A DNA stretch of 64,000 nt from Corylus avellana (GCF_901000735.1 NC_081548.1:6885364-6949363); one strand, 5' to 3'. Counted from the first letter of the stretch, positions 21,626-32,805 are shown. The notes: generated by a model not told the origin, from the sequence alone. Made by a program: numbers and translations.

Positions 21626-22051
21626 GGGAAAATATACTTTAATCCTTTAAACTATCCATCCATTTGCACTTTTAACCCCAATGTTTAACACTTTACCCCC
21701 CATAAACTTTCAAATTGTTGCAATTCGACCATTTTTTTTTGTTTTTGTTTTTTTTTTCCCCAAAATGCCCCCATCCCAAGTTAAAAAATTAAAAATTAAG
21801 GGGTAGTTGGTTTGGGGTGGCTCCAGGCTCAACTGGGGTGGCCTGCCAACCCTTTATTTTTAAATTTTTTTTAAAAAATTTTAATTTTATTTTTTAAAGT
21901 TGGGATTGCGGCATTTTTGGGGGAAAAAAAAAGTCAGAATGGTTGAATTGCAATAATTTGGAAGTTTGGGGAGGTAAAGTGTCACTTTTTAAACATTGGG
22001 TTAAAAATGCAAATAAGTGGATTGTTCAGAGGGGTAAAATGTATTTTCCCC
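21626..22051. mobile_element. MULE-like MITE in TNL intron 1
   Basis: Ends GGGAAAATATACTTTAATCC and the inverse of GGGGAAAATACATTTTACCC form long inverted repeats. A 10-bp repeat AAGATTTTTT flanks it (21616-21625 and 22052-22061). The centre has GGGGTGG/GGGGTGGCC boxes. It lies 333 bp upstream of the NB-ARC exon on the plus-strand map. Confidence 0.8.
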
Positions 22052-22451
22052 AAGATTTTTTGTGTCGTAATTGCAAAGGATTTTCTTCATTTTCTCTAGT
22101 TATTTCCACTCTTTCTATCTCTAAAACTAAAAGGTGGCTTATATGTATGCAAAAGGTAGGTCAAAATAAACCAGGACAACTAGCCCTTTTTTCCCGCATG
22201 ATTTGATGGAATATCAAATCACATCAATAAATTTTCACCATGATTTGAATTCTATCAAAGCCTCTAAAGGCAATAACAAACTACAACTATCAGTCAAGTT
22301 GAAGTAATACTTGAGATGAGCACAAGAGTTGGCTTAGTCATAACGCTATATTACCTTGTCAGTAATTTTGGCCACAACTTTCTTAACTAACTCATCCTCT
22401 TGTACACTTATTTACTCTCTACAACCTTCTTTTATTTGGGCAATTCACAAG

Positions 22452-22452
<1 letters not shown>

Positions 22453-22492
<40 letters not shown>
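22453..22492. repeat. (TA)n microsatellite
   Basis: Pure TA run immediately left of the intron 1 MITE; it may include that element's target duplication. Confidence 0.95.
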
Positions 22493-22493
<1 letters not shown>

Positions 22494-22497
<4 letters not shown>

Positions 22498-22910
22498 AAT
22501 TTCACTTTGGACCCCTAAACTTTCAATTTCTATCACTTTGGACTCTCTCTGTCAATTTGTGCCGTTAAAACTCTTAAAAAGACAAAATTACCCTTCAATT
22601 TTCTTTATATGAAAAAAATTGAAAAAAAAATGGTTACAAGGTAGCCCAATCATGGGTCACCTAGTGATTTTTTTTTAATAATTTTTTTAAAGTTTTTAAA
22701 TTGAAATTAAAGATAAATTTAGAATTTTATAAAAAAAGTCAAGGGTATAAACATCATTGTCTAACTTTTAACGTTTAAAATCTAACAGAGGAGTCCAAAG
22801 TGATAGAAATTGAAAGTTCAGGAGTCCAAAATGAAAGGTTTTGAAGTTTGAGGGGGGCAAGTCAAAAGCGGTGCTAGGTCAGGGCCGGGGTCCAAAGTAA
22901 AGTTTTCCCC
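22494..22910. mobile_element. Second MULE-like MITE in TNL intron 1
   Basis: Same family as the intron 4 element: it shares the TTTCACTTTGGACCCC end, the AAAAGACAAAATTACCCTTC block and the AAAAAAGTCARGGGTATAAA block in the same order. Inserted next to a (TA)n tract, so the duplication cannot be told apart from TA repeats. Confidence 0.75.
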
Positions 22911-23325
22911 TTTTTTATATAAGATTATGCTTTAAAAAACCGATTTAGCCTTTAAAAAAAATGGGTTCATATCACATGTCGCAATTCTAGACTACCTTTA
23001 AAGAGTCATTAGCCTTATATATATGAAATAAAAAAAAATTGATAGAATATAAAGTAAAATAAAATAAAAACAAGAAAGTATGAGAAAAATGAGAAAGAGA
23101 TAAGCAAAGAGTTTTGAGGTGGTTCCAACCTTAAAACTTCCATTGTTTATAATGTCCGATATATATGACTATACTTTGACTATGTTAGATTTGTTTTTTT
23201 TTTTTAATAAAACAAATGTTCATATTATAATATATGTATATATAGAAAACATATTGCAATGTGATACTATAAATGTACTAAAATATAGTAGGTAAAAGAC
23301 AAAACTATTGCTTATACGAACTTAC

Positions 23326-23849
23326 CCATCTGCAGTTTTTCTTAGATCCCACCCTGACAAATTAGCAGCCTCACACAAAGCTCTTCTCCACTTGAGAACT
23401 TTGTCCATGTCCAACAAGTAATGCTCTTCATGTTTCGCGAATGCTTCTGCAAAAGTACCCATCTGGTTTCTCACATCAGAAGGCTCAACATCATAGAATA
23501 TAGGTAGAACGAGTTGCTTCAAAGTTCTTCGACACTCCATAATTTCCACAAGTTCCTCCAGGCACCACCTCGAAGCCGCATAGTTTCTTGAGAAAATGAT
23601 GATAGAGATTCTGGATCCTTGGATTGCCCGTATCAGTTCGGATGCAAGGTATTGTCCTCTTCGGAGCTCATTGTCATCTTTAAAGACTTTGATTCCAGCA
23701 TCTCTCAAAGCAAAGTAGAGGTGGTCGGTGAAGTTTTTGCGTGTGTCCTCGCCTCTGAAACACAAGAAAACGTCATAGATCCAGTTGGAATGAGGGGAAG
23801 AAGATGAAGAGAAGATGGCTTCAGGAGATCTCGATGTTCTGATAGCCAT
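23326..23849 (-). CDS. TNL exon 1: TIR domain
   Basis: Codons 1-175. The TIR domain starts at YDVFLCFRGEDTR (residues 25-37). The catalytic Glu sits in WCLEEL (residue 99), and FYDVEPSDVRNQMG follows, so the NADase residues look intact. The start is the ATG at 23849, preceded by a Ser-rich N-terminus typical of TNLs. The donor GTAAGT begins at 23325. Confidence 0.92.
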
Positions 23850-24418
23850 GGGTCAACTCCCAAAGACTTAATTTATCCTAATAATTTATTTGAAGTAAAA
23901 TGAATAAAAGTGTTTCGAAGGATAAAATGGTGGAAATCTAAGAGGAAAACAAAGAGAAATAGTTAAAAGAAAGCTAAATGGACTTCGTCCTCCATCCCCT
24001 TAACTATTTATAGATAGGCATCCCCTTAAATAGTTAAATATGGTGTGGGGATAACCACAGCTGTTATGATGTGATCATCCCCTAACGCATCACCATTATT
24101 GATCCAATCTCAATATGGGAACAACTTTTTGTGTAGTTGTTCCAGTGTTCAAATTGGAACAATAAATTACACTAATAACGGTTGATTTGGACACAAAAAC
24201 TTCAAAGAAACTTCAAAGAAAAAAAAGGAAGCTCTTTCAATTCTCTTACATTTCTTCTAAGCAATTTGAATTCAAAGATAATAAGAAAGTCATAAATTTG
24301 TTCCCGTGTTAGACGTTAGAGAAAAGACAAGCACTTTCAATTCCTTTATTGCATTTTTTCAAAGCACACATATATAAATCCTTTCTTATAAGAAAGTCAT
24401 GTGATTGGACACTCACAT
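23850..24418 (-). promoter_or_regulatory. TNL promoter region
   Basis: A good TATA box, CTATAAATAG on the minus strand (24004-24013), predicts transcription from about 23975 and a 5' leader near 125 nt. A W-box core TTGACC lies directly before the start codon in the leader. No gene in this stretch. Confidence 0.5.
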
Positions 24419-24795
24419 AGGGCCGACCCAACCGCTAGGCGAGTTAGGCCGGGGCCTAGAGCCTCAGATTTCTAAGGCCCAAAATATTTTTTAATAAGGC
24501 TAAAAAAAAAATTTGCATAAAGGCCCTCAACATGCTTTAAGAAAAATATTATTATTTGTTTATAATATCAAGGCCCCAACATGCTTTTTTGAAGCCTTCA
24601 ACATGCTTTAATAAAAAAAACAATATTATTTTTTTTATAATATTGGGGCCTTCTGCACAACGACCACGAGGCCCTCAACAGTCAACATGTTTTTAAAAAA
24701 ATAATATTATTTGTTTATAATATCGAAGCTCTCTATAAAATAAGAACGAAAAAAAAAATCTGAGAATCCCACAGACTTGTCTGTTGTGGTTATTT
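24419..24795. mobile_element. Partial hAT-like repeat with internal tandem units
   Basis: Begins TAGGGCCGACCCAACC, like the ends of many hAT elements, followed by three imperfect units of about 95 bp each containing CAACATGCTTTAA and ATATTATT. It runs into the gap at 24796, so its right end is unknown. Confidence 0.4.
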
Positions 24796-24895
24796 NNNNN
24801 NNNNNNNNNNNNNNNNNNNNNNNNNNNNNNNNNNNNNNNNNNNNNNNNNNNNNNNNNNNNNNNNNNNNNNNNNNNNNNNNNNNNNNNNNNNNNNN
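24796..24895. other. Assembly gap
   Basis: One hundred N. By alignment to the 3' LTR the copia element starts inside it, about seven bases before the gap ends. Confidence 0.99.
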
Positions 24896-25454
24896 GTTTT
24901 GTGACTTTCACCATAAAGTTGGTGGGACCCAGTTACTTTTGGCTCACGTTTTGTACTCCTAGTTGCTTTTGGAATTGGTTTTCCTTTTAGAGCATGATTT
25001 GGACTTGAAGTCCTTCTACAATTTGGAATTGGAGGAGCTTTGCTTAGCCGACTTTTATGTCCTATAAAAAGGGGTGTCCACAGCACATAAATGTAGAGAG
25101 AAAAACCAAAGTAATATTTGCTTTGTGTTTTGGTGAGCCAACAATAGAGAGAAAAGAGAGAGAGCAAGAAAGAGAGTGTTTTTTCTCCCATTTTGTTATT
25201 ATTCTCCTTTGGGTAAAGTGAGAATTGTGAGTATTTGGGGCTTTGGGTTTGAGTTGTTTTCAAGCCCTGTTACTCTCTTGTACTCATCTTTTGATAGTGA
25301 ATTTTCTCTGAGTCGTCTCCACCAGTAGACGTAGGCTTGTTAAGCCGAACCACTTAAATCTTGTGTCGTGTGTGATTACTTATCTTTGTTATTCCGCATT
25401 CTTCTTATTTTTTGCATCTCACGAGTCTTGGAAAATAGGATTAATTTCCTAACA
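24889..25454 (+). repeat. 5' LTR of the copia element
   Basis: Matches 29488-30052. Ends CCTAACA. A TATA box TATAAAAA lies at 25063-25070 and would drive the element's RNA. The first seven bases are in the gap. Confidence 0.9.
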
Positions 25455-25456
25455 AC

Positions 25457-25468
25457 TGGTATCAGAGC
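25457..25468 (+). promoter_or_regulatory. Copia primer-binding site
   Basis: TGGTATCAGAGC, complementary to the 3' end of initiator tRNA-Met, two bases after the LTR. Confidence 0.92.
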
Positions 25469-25488
25469 TGTTGGTTCGAGTGGGAGTG

Positions 25489-26275
25489 ATGGCAGGTGAA
25501 GTAGGAAAGATGAGAATTGAGAAATTCGACGGCAAAGATTTTAGGTATTGGAAGGTACAAATTGAAGATATTCTTTATGGGAAGGATCTTCATCAACCTC
25601 TTTTGGAAGAACAACCCGACGACATGGATGATAGCAAGTGGGCTCTGCTTGATAGTAAAGCCCTAGCAGTTATCAGGTTATCACTGTCAAAATCAGTTGC
25701 ACACAACTTTGTAAAGGAAAAGACCACATCAGGTCTAATGACGGCTTTGTCAAGCATGTATGAGAAGTCGTCTGCTAACAACAAGGTGCATTTGATGAAG
25801 AAATTTTTCAACCTAAAGATGGCAGAAGGAGCGTCGGTGGCACATCATCTCAATGAGTTCAACACCATCATAAATCAATTGTCCTCGGTGGAAATTAATT
25901 TTGATGATGAGGTTCGCGCGTTGATCGCCTTGGCATCTTTGCCAAATTGCTGGGAAGTAGTGAGGATGGCTATGAGTAACTCTGTAGGAAAGAGTAAACT
26001 GAGCTATGAAGACGTTAGGGATTTGATTCTCAGTGAAGAGGTTCGCAGAAGAGATGGGGGTGAAGCCTCTTGTTCTGGTGCTGCTTTAAACCTCGAGAAT
26101 CGGGGGTAGAAGACAAGACAAAAACTATGTTTGGGACAGATCTAAGTCCAGGAAGGGTAGGAGCAAATCCAGGTATGGACGACAACTTGAGTGTTGGAAC
26201 TGTGGCAAGACAGGCCACTTCAAGAAGAACTGCAGAGAGCTGAAGAAGAAGACCGAAAATGACGCCGCAAATGTC
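25489..26275 (+). pseudogene. copia gag with CCHC knuckle
   Basis: The likely start is the ATG at 25489 (MAGEVGKMRIEKFDG). The capsid-like UBN2 region contains NNKVHLMKKFFNLKM and LLILSEEVRR-type helices. The frame stops at 26107-26109 after a one-base shift near 26105; in the shifted frame a knuckle CWNCGKTGHFKKNC follows at about 26193-26234, leading into the protease. It packaged the element's RNA. Confidence 0.85.
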
Positions 26276-27817
26276 GTGGTAACAGAAGAAGTGCAGGATG
26301 CCCTACTTCTATCTGTTGACAGTCCTCTTGATTCTTGGGTTTTAGACTCAGGGGTTTCTTTTCACACCACACTGATCCGTGAAGTTCTAAAAAATTATGT
26401 GGCTGAAGATTTCGGGAAGGTGTACTTGGCTGATGAAACGGCCCTGGATGTTGTGGGTATAGGCAATGTTCGCATTAGAGTCCACAGTGACTCAATATGG
26501 AAGCTGCAAAATGTCAGGCATATCCCAGAGCAAAAAAAGAACCTGATTTCAGTAGGACAACTTGATGATGAAGGACATTCAATTCATTTCCATGGTGGAA
26601 AGTGGAAGGTCAGCAAGGGAGTCAGGATTTTGGCTCGTGGTCATAAGACGGGTACTCTCTATATGACAACGAACAGCAGGAATACAATTGTTGTTGCAGA
26701 TACAGGTGCTGACTCAAAATTATGATACCTAAGGCTTGGGCACATGAGCGAGAAAGGGATGTAGGTACTTCTGTCAAAGGGGAAACTACCGGAGTTGAAG
26801 TCAGTTTGGTTTGATTTGTATGAATGTTGCATCCTAGGAAAGCAGAAGAAGGTGAGTTTCGCGAAAGTTGGTAGAACACCGAAGTCGGGAAAGCTGGAGT
26901 TGGTACACACGGATTTGTGGGGTCCCGCACCAGTGGCATCTTTTGGAGGCTCGCGGTATTACATCACATTTATTGATGACACAAGCAGGAAGGTATGGGT
27001 TTACTTCTTAAAGCTTAAATTTGATGAATTTGAAGTTTTTAAGAAGTGGAAGGTCATGGTAAAGACAAAAACTGGTTTGAAAGTGAAGTGTTTAAGATCA
27101 GACAATGGGGGAGAATACGAAGACGAGGGTTTCAAACAGTTTTGTGCAGTGTATGTGATTAGAATGGAAAAGACTATCCCGGGGACACCACAGCAGAATG
27201 GCGTGGCTGAGCGCATGAACAGGACAGCCAATGAGCGTGCAAGAAGTATGAGGTTGCATGCTAGACTACCGAAAACTTTCTGGGAGGATGCAGTAAGCAC
27301 TGCTGCTTACTTAATAAACAGAGGACCATCAGTTCCTTTGGACCATAGACTACCTGAAGAAGTCTGGAGTGGAAATGAGGTAAATCTTTCTCACTTGAAA
27401 GTTTTTGGTTGTGTTTCGTATGTCTATATTGAATCTGATGCTCGTAGCAAGCTAGATGTGAAGTCTAGAAAATGTTATTTCATTGGCTATGGGGATGAGG
27501 CATTCAGGTATAGGTTTTGGGATGATCAAAACCGGAAGATCATTAGAAGTAGAAATGTTACTTTTAATGAGATGGCTGTGTATAAGAATAATTCAAGTGC
27601 AGAATCAGTAAGTACAAAGTCAGAGGCTGAGAAGCCTGAATTTAACAACCTAGATGGAATTTCTAAGGGTGTAGCTCAGAGAAGGAATTTAGAAGTTGAT
27701 AAGGATTTAGAAACTGAAGATGGTCTAGAAGTTGAAGAAACTGTAGATCAAAAGACTGAACAAGGTACACCGATTGTGGCTGTCCGTAGATCTACTAGAA
27801 CCATTAGATCTCCATAG
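26276..27817 (+). pseudogene. copia protease and integrase
   Basis: The protease active site WVLDSGVSFH lies near 26336-26366; Val replaces the usual Ala after DSG. Stops near 26723 and 26764 cut the pre-integrase zinc region (LGHMSEKG and the CCILGKQ Cys pair). The integrase core follows with the DDE residues in HTDLWGP, LRSDNGGEY and GVAERMNRT. The C-terminal part has VFGCVSYVYIE and CYFIGYGDEAFRYRFWD, then an acidic linker ending in RRSTRTIRSP before a stop at 27815. Confidence 0.9.
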
Positions 27818-27844
27818 CATTTTTCACCCTCCCTGTTTCATATT

Positions 27845-29204
27845 TTGTTGACGGATGGCGGTGAGCCAGAGACATTTGTTGAAGCCTTGAAGGTTAAAGA
27901 TTCAATCAAGTGGGAGTTAGCCATGAAGGATGAGATGGACTCATTATTGACTAACCAGACCTGGGAGCTGACTGAGTTGCCAGCAGGTAAAAAGGCTTTG
28001 CACAATAAATGGGTGTTCAGAATAAAGGGTGAACATGATGGTAGCAAACGCTACAAGGCAAGATTGGAAGTCAAAGGATTCCAGCAGAAAGAAGGAATTG
28101 ACTACACAGACATATTCTCTCCAGTGGTGAAGATGACAACCATCAGAATTGTCCTGAGCATTGTGGCGGTAGAGGACTTACATCTAGAGCAGTTAGATGT
28201 AAAGACAGCGTTCTTTCATGGTGAGTTGGAGGAAGAAATTTATATGCAGCAGCCACATGGATTCCCAGTGCAGGGGAAGGAGAGTTTAGTGTGCAAATTG
28301 AGAAAAAGCTTGTATGGTCTAAAACAAGCTCCAAGACAATGGTACAAGAAGTTTGACAGTTTCATATGCAGTACTGGGTTCACAAGATGCAATGCAGATC
28401 ATTGCTGCTATGTTAAGAGTCTAAAGAACTCTTACATTATTCTACTCATGTACGTAGATGATATGCTCATTGCATGGGGCCAGTATGGAAGACATCAACA
28501 AGTTGAAGAACCAACTGTCAAAACAGTTTGCAATGAAGGATTTGGGTGCTGCTAAACAAACCCTTGGGATGAGAATCATCAGAGACAGGGCCAATAATAC
28601 ACTGAAGATTTCACAGACAAAGTATGTGAAGAAGATTCTCAGCAGATTTACCATGGATGAAGCTAAGTCAGTAAGCACACCCTTGGGGAGTCACTTTAGA
28701 CTAACTAAGGATTAGTTACCGAAAACGGATCAAGAGAAAGCATACATGAGCAAGGTACCTTATGCCTCAGCTATCAGAAGTTTGATGTATGCAATGGTCT
28801 GCACTAGACCGGATATTGCACATGCAGTGGGAGTTGTGAGCAAGTACATGAGTAATCCAGGGAAGCAGCATTGGGAGGCAGTCAAGTGGATTTTGCGATA
28901 TCTGAGAGGAACTTCAGATATGTCCCTTTGCTTCACAGGTGCAGAATTGAAGCTGCATGGCTACGTGGATGTAGATCTAGCAGGTGATGTTGATAGTAGG
29001 AAAAGTACTACAGGGTTTTTATATACTCTAGGAGGTACTGTTGTGTGTTGGACCTCAAGGTTACAGAAAATTGTAGCCCTTTCCACTACAGAGGCAGAGT
29101 ATGTGGCCGTGACTAAAGCTGGAAAGGAGATGGTTTGGCTAAAAGGTTTTTTGGATGAGTTGGGAAAGAAGAATGAGAAGGGCGTTCTACATAGTGACAG
29201 TTAG
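27845..29204 (+). pseudogene. copia reverse transcriptase and RNase H
   Basis: The reverse transcriptase shows KWVFRIKG, QLDVKTAFFHGELEEEIYM, SLYGLKQAPRQWYKKF and the catalytic YVDDM near 28450. A frameshift around 28475 moves reading to the next frame, where DINKLKNQLSKQFAMKDLG continues. After a stop near 28713 the RNase H region follows with YVDVDLAGD, the STTEAEYVA motif and HSDS, stopping at 29202. Short readable tail to 29414 (TENPADMLTKG). Confidence 0.9.
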
Positions 29205-29487
29205 AGTGCCATTTTTCTTATGAAGAACCCGGCGTATCATTCAAGAACAAAGCATATAAAGTTGACGTATCACTTCATTTGATCTTTTCTTGAAAGTGAA
29301 CAATTGCTACTTGAGAAGATTCGTGGAACTGAGAATCCGGCAGACATGCTAACAAAAGGAGTGACTATTGAGAAACTGAAGCTGTGCGCAGCTTCAGTTG
29401 GTCTTCGAGCTTGAAGATAGGTGGAGGAGACATCCGGAGGAGATTCACTTTGTTGCAACTTGATGGGATTCAAGTCAAGTGGGAGAT

Positions 29488-30052
29488 TGTTGGCGTTTTG
29501 TGACTTTCACCATAAAGTTGGTGGGACCCAGTTGCTTTTGGCTCACGTTTTGTACTCCTAGTTGCTCTTGAAATTGGTTTTCCTTTTAGAGCATGATTTG
29601 GACTTGAAGTCCTTCTACAATTTGGAATTGGAGGAGCCTTGCTTAACTGACTTTTATGTCCTATAAAAAGGGGTGTCCATAGCACAAAAATGTAGAGAGA
29701 AAAACCAAAGTAATATTTGCTTTGTGTTTTGGTGAGCCAACAATAGAGAGAAAAGAGAGAGCAAGAAAGAGAGTGTTTTTTTTCCCCTTTTGTTATTATT
29801 CTCCTTTGGGTAAAGTGAGAATTGGGTGTATTTGGGGCTTTGGGTTTGAGTGGTTTTCTTGCCTTATTACTCTCTTGTACTCATCTTTTGATAGTGAATT
29901 TTCTCTGGGTCGTCTCCGCCAGTGGATGTAGGCTTGTTAAGCCGAATCACTTAAATCTTTGTGTCGTGTGTGATTGCTTATCTTTGTTATTCCACATTAT
30001 TCTTATTTTTCGCATCTCACGGGTCTTGGGAAATATGATTAATTTCCTAACA
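29488..30052 (+). repeat. 3' LTR of the copia element
   Basis: Begins TGTTGGCG directly after the purine tract AAGTGGGAGAT and ends CCTAACA. It carries the same TATAAAAA box, near 29662. Confidence 0.92.
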
Positions 30053-30860
30053 ACTACAACCAAAAATCTCACAGAAGAACAGTTGAAAAAACACAAATAA
30101 TCAACTAAACAATCTAAATAAGATAAGAAAATGAGGATTAGGCAGCGAGATTGGACTGGCTAGGAGAACTCTTCTGGTTCGAAATAGCAGCAAGTCACGC
30201 GATAGATCAAGAGAGTTTGTCTTACAAATCTTGTACGAGTGGTTAGAAAGCCATTGGATGGATATCAGATGATCCATCAACGACTCGATTGAGGATCTAA
30301 AACGAACGGGCTGTAGGTAGGGGGTTGAGAAGGATTTATTGTGAGCATTCAAGTATTCAACCAACCACGAATCCACGATGGGAGATGCATTGAATGCTCA
30401 CTTGACACTTCACAGTTGCCTTCCCATTGCGAATCAGAAAGAAACTAGATTGTTTCATTTCATTTCCTTCTCCCTCTCTTCGTTTGAATCGTTTCTGCCT
30501 CTCTGGTTAGCCTGGTTAAGGTTCTAACTGAAATGGAGAGAACAAAGCGAGAGACTGAGCAAGAGAGGAGAGTTATAGATGATTTTTAGGATAGTTTTCT
30601 CTCAAACGAGTCCTAACCGTTGGATCTGATTTCAATTTTAGTAATGAACGGTTGGATTTGATCCAATCTTTGTAAATTTTTCCTAATGTGCCGCGTGTCC
30701 CACTTATGCGTTTATAAGTTTTTGATCCAATACGGTTGTGTCTAATGGAATCTTGTGTAACCCTTTCAGATAGTCCATAGATTATATAGATTAATTTATT
30801 GATTTTATTTCTATCATTCGATCAGTTAATTCTAGCAAGCTTACTGTGTTCCGTGGAACA
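30053..30860 (-). repeat. Left arm of an 0.8-kb inverted repeat
   Basis: Reverse-complement match to 33891-34708. The outer end reads ACTACAACCAAAAATCTCAC next to the copia LTR, and the inner end reads GTTCCGTGGAACA and runs into the gap. On the minus strand a frame of about 90 codons starting MDSWLVEYLNAHNKS is shared with the right arm, but it looks like transposon leader rather than a gene. Confidence 0.85.
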
Positions 30861-30960
30861 NNNNNNNNNNNNNNNNNNNNNNNNNNNNNNNNNNNNNNNN
30901 NNNNNNNNNNNNNNNNNNNNNNNNNNNNNNNNNNNNNNNNNNNNNNNNNNNNNNNNNNNN
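30861..30960. other. Assembly gap
   Basis: One hundred N; it hides the inner edge of the left arm and the left end of the CACTA fragment. Confidence 0.99.
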
Positions 30961-31166
30961 TTGACGTGTCAGTTGGACATGTTAGAATTTTCTGACGTGC
31001 CATTTTCAGAACGTCAGAATTTTCTGACGTGTTCTAACACGTCAGAAAATTCTGACGTGCTTTTTTTCCTGTCAGAAAAATAAAAATGTCACGTCAGAAA
31101 ATGGTGACGTGGCAAAAAACATGTACTGTTTGCCACGTCAGAAAATGGTAATTTTTTTTTGTAGTG
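30961..31166. mobile_element. Right end of a CACTA transposon
   Basis: Dense GACGTG/CACGTC subterminal repeats in both orientations, then a T run and the terminus TTTTGTAGTG at 31166. The layout is the same as the right end of the complete CACTA element at 59223-60424, although the repeat unit differs. The left end is inside the gap. Confidence 0.68.
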
Positions 31167-31262
31167 TTACCATCAAATTTTTTTAATAGCCGTTAGACAC
31201 CTCACTAAAATATCAATTTAATTTTAAAAGTTAAATCTAAAAATTAAAAAAAAAGTTTTTTT
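31167..31262. repeat. Fragment of the Pack-MULE-type terminal repeat
   Basis: Matches the inner part of the 14631-16768 terminal repeat (ACCATCAAA, AATAGCCGTTAG, CACTAAAATAT). Only a fragment remains. Confidence 0.45.
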
Positions 31263-31309
31263 TTTTTAAAGAAAAATTGAAGGGGTGCTCGAGCTCAAAC
31301 CACCCATGG

Positions 31310-31620
31310 CGTGTAGGGTTGTAAATGAGCTGACACACTCGACAGCTCGCTCGATACCCGCTCAGCTAAGCTCGAGCTCGAGCTGAACACAGTACAAGCT
31401 CGCTCGTCACTATTGAAACTCCCTCGATTAGCTAGCAACAAATACCTGGCTCGCTTTATTAAGCTCGACGGGGGCTCGAGAGTTCGACTCGTTTAGCTCG
31501 AGCTCGACAAGCTCGCCCAAGCTCGTTTAGGGATCGTGAGCTCGACTCGTTTAAATCAATAATCGCCCGACTCGTTTAGGTCTCGCGAGCTCGACCCATT
31601 TTTATCATCCGACCCAACCC
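31310..31620. mobile_element. hAT-like fragment rich in GAGCTCG
   Basis: Starts TAGGGTTGTAAATGAGC, a hAT-like end, and continues with many copies of GCTCGAGCTCG/AGCTCG. A related GCTCGA-rich fragment lies at 62510-62830. No right end with a matching duplication was found. Confidence 0.4.
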
Positions 31621-31659
31621 AACCCGCACGACAATGTAACTAAAAAACAAATTAACCAT

Positions 31660-32348
31660 GTTATTAATCAATAATAATCATAGGTTCAATGTGTATACAA
31701 TTAACTAATTGAAATCTAAGGCTATAGTATAACTAACATTATATGGACTAAGTTATTATTTATAGGTTTAATGTCCATTGCCCAATTCAATAATAATAAT
31801 AATAATAATAATAATAATCATCATAGGTTTAATGTGCATACAATTAACTAATTAAGATCTAAGGGTATAGTATAACTAACATTAGGTGGACTATGTTATT
31901 ATTTATAGGTTTAATGTCCAATGTCCAATTCAATAATAATAATAATAATAATAATAATAATCATCGGTTCAATGTGTGTACAATTAACTAATTAAGATCT
32001 AAGGGTATAGTATTACTAACATTATATGAACTATGTTATTATTTATAGGTTTAATGTCCATTGTCCAATTCAACAATAATAATAATAATAATAATAATAA
32101 TCATAGGTTCAATATGTGTACAATTAACTAATTAAGATGTAAGGGTATAGTATAACTAACATTATATGGACTATGTTATTATTTATAGGTTTAATGTCCA
32201 TTGTCCAATTCAATAATAATAATAATAATAATAATTATAGGTTTAATGTGTGTACAATTAACTAATTAAGATCTAAGGGTATAATATAACTAACATTATG
32301 TGGACTATGTTATTATTTATAGGTTTAATGTCCATTGTCCAATTCAAA

Positions 32349-32381
<33 letters not shown>

Positions 32382-32805
32382 CATAGGTTTAATGTACGTA
32401 CAATTAACTAATTAAGATCTAAGGGTATAGTATAAGTGTATAACTAACATTGTATAGACTATGTTATTATTTATAGGCATAATGTCCAATGTCGAATGCC
32501 CAATTCAAAAAAAAAAATAATAATAATAATCATTATCATAAGTTCAATGTGTGTACAATTAACTAATTAAGATCTAAGGGTATAGTATAAGTGTATAACT
32601 AACATTGTATAGACTATGTTCTTATTTATATGTTTAATGTCCATTGTCCAATGACCAATTCAATAATAATAATAATAATCATAGGTTCAATGTGTGTACA
32701 ATTAACTAATTAAGATCTAAGGGTATAGTATAAGTGTATAACTAACATTGTATGGATTATGTTGTTATTTATAGGTTCAATGTCCAATGTCCAATTAATA
32801 AGCTA
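31660..32805. repeat. Minisatellite: eight units of about 140 bp with embedded (AAT)n
   Basis: Units start near 31681, 31823, 31965, 32104, 32237, 32384, 32540 and 32681. Each has GGTTYAATGTG, ACAATTAACTAATTAAGATC, GGGTATAGTATAA and TTTATAGGTTTAATGTCCA, then an AAT run that differs in length between units. The last three units share an extra AGTGTATAACTAAC block, so they arose together. Confidence 0.92.

Larger units (their letters stand above)
17323..23849 (-). pseudogene. TIR-NB-ARC-LRR resistance gene with a premature stop
   Basis: Five exons on the minus strand: 23849-23326, 21293-20195, 19876-19601, 19485-18568 and 17958-17323. All use GT/AG borders and keep phase, giving 1151 codons: TIR, NB-ARC, LRR and a post-LRR (C-JID) domain. 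The class senses pathogen effectors and signals through TIR NADase activity. One in-frame TAA at 19721-19723 is codon 593, between NB-ARC and the LRRs, at a place where the family normally has Leu before RWLCWHG. Read as is, it makes a 592-residue TIR-NBS protein without LRRs. Whether this is a real null, a functional truncated form or an assembly error is open. Introns 1 and 4 hold MITEs. Confidence 0.88.
24889..30052 (+). mobile_element. Ty1/copia retrotransposon, both LTRs, coding broken
   Basis: About 5.16 kb with LTRs of about 566 bp, a tRNA-Met primer site (25457-25468), gag, protease, integrase, reverse transcriptase, RNase H in copia order, and a purine tract (29476-29487). The two LTRs differ at roughly 20-30 positions by eye, so insertion is not recent. 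Coding is interrupted by a frameshift near 26105, stops near 26723, 26764, 27817, 28715 and 29204, and a frameshift near 28475. The right flank reads ACTAC, the probable 5-bp duplication; the left flank is in a gap. Confidence 0.92.

Noticed and set aside
30101..30376. Host gene starting MDSWLVEYLNAHNKS
   Set aside because: The frame occurs in both arms of the inverted repeat and belongs to the repeat; no known domain and no splice context.
31660..32805. CRISPR-like array
   Set aside because: Units are 133-156 bp direct repeats without unique spacers in a plant genome; it is a minisatellite.
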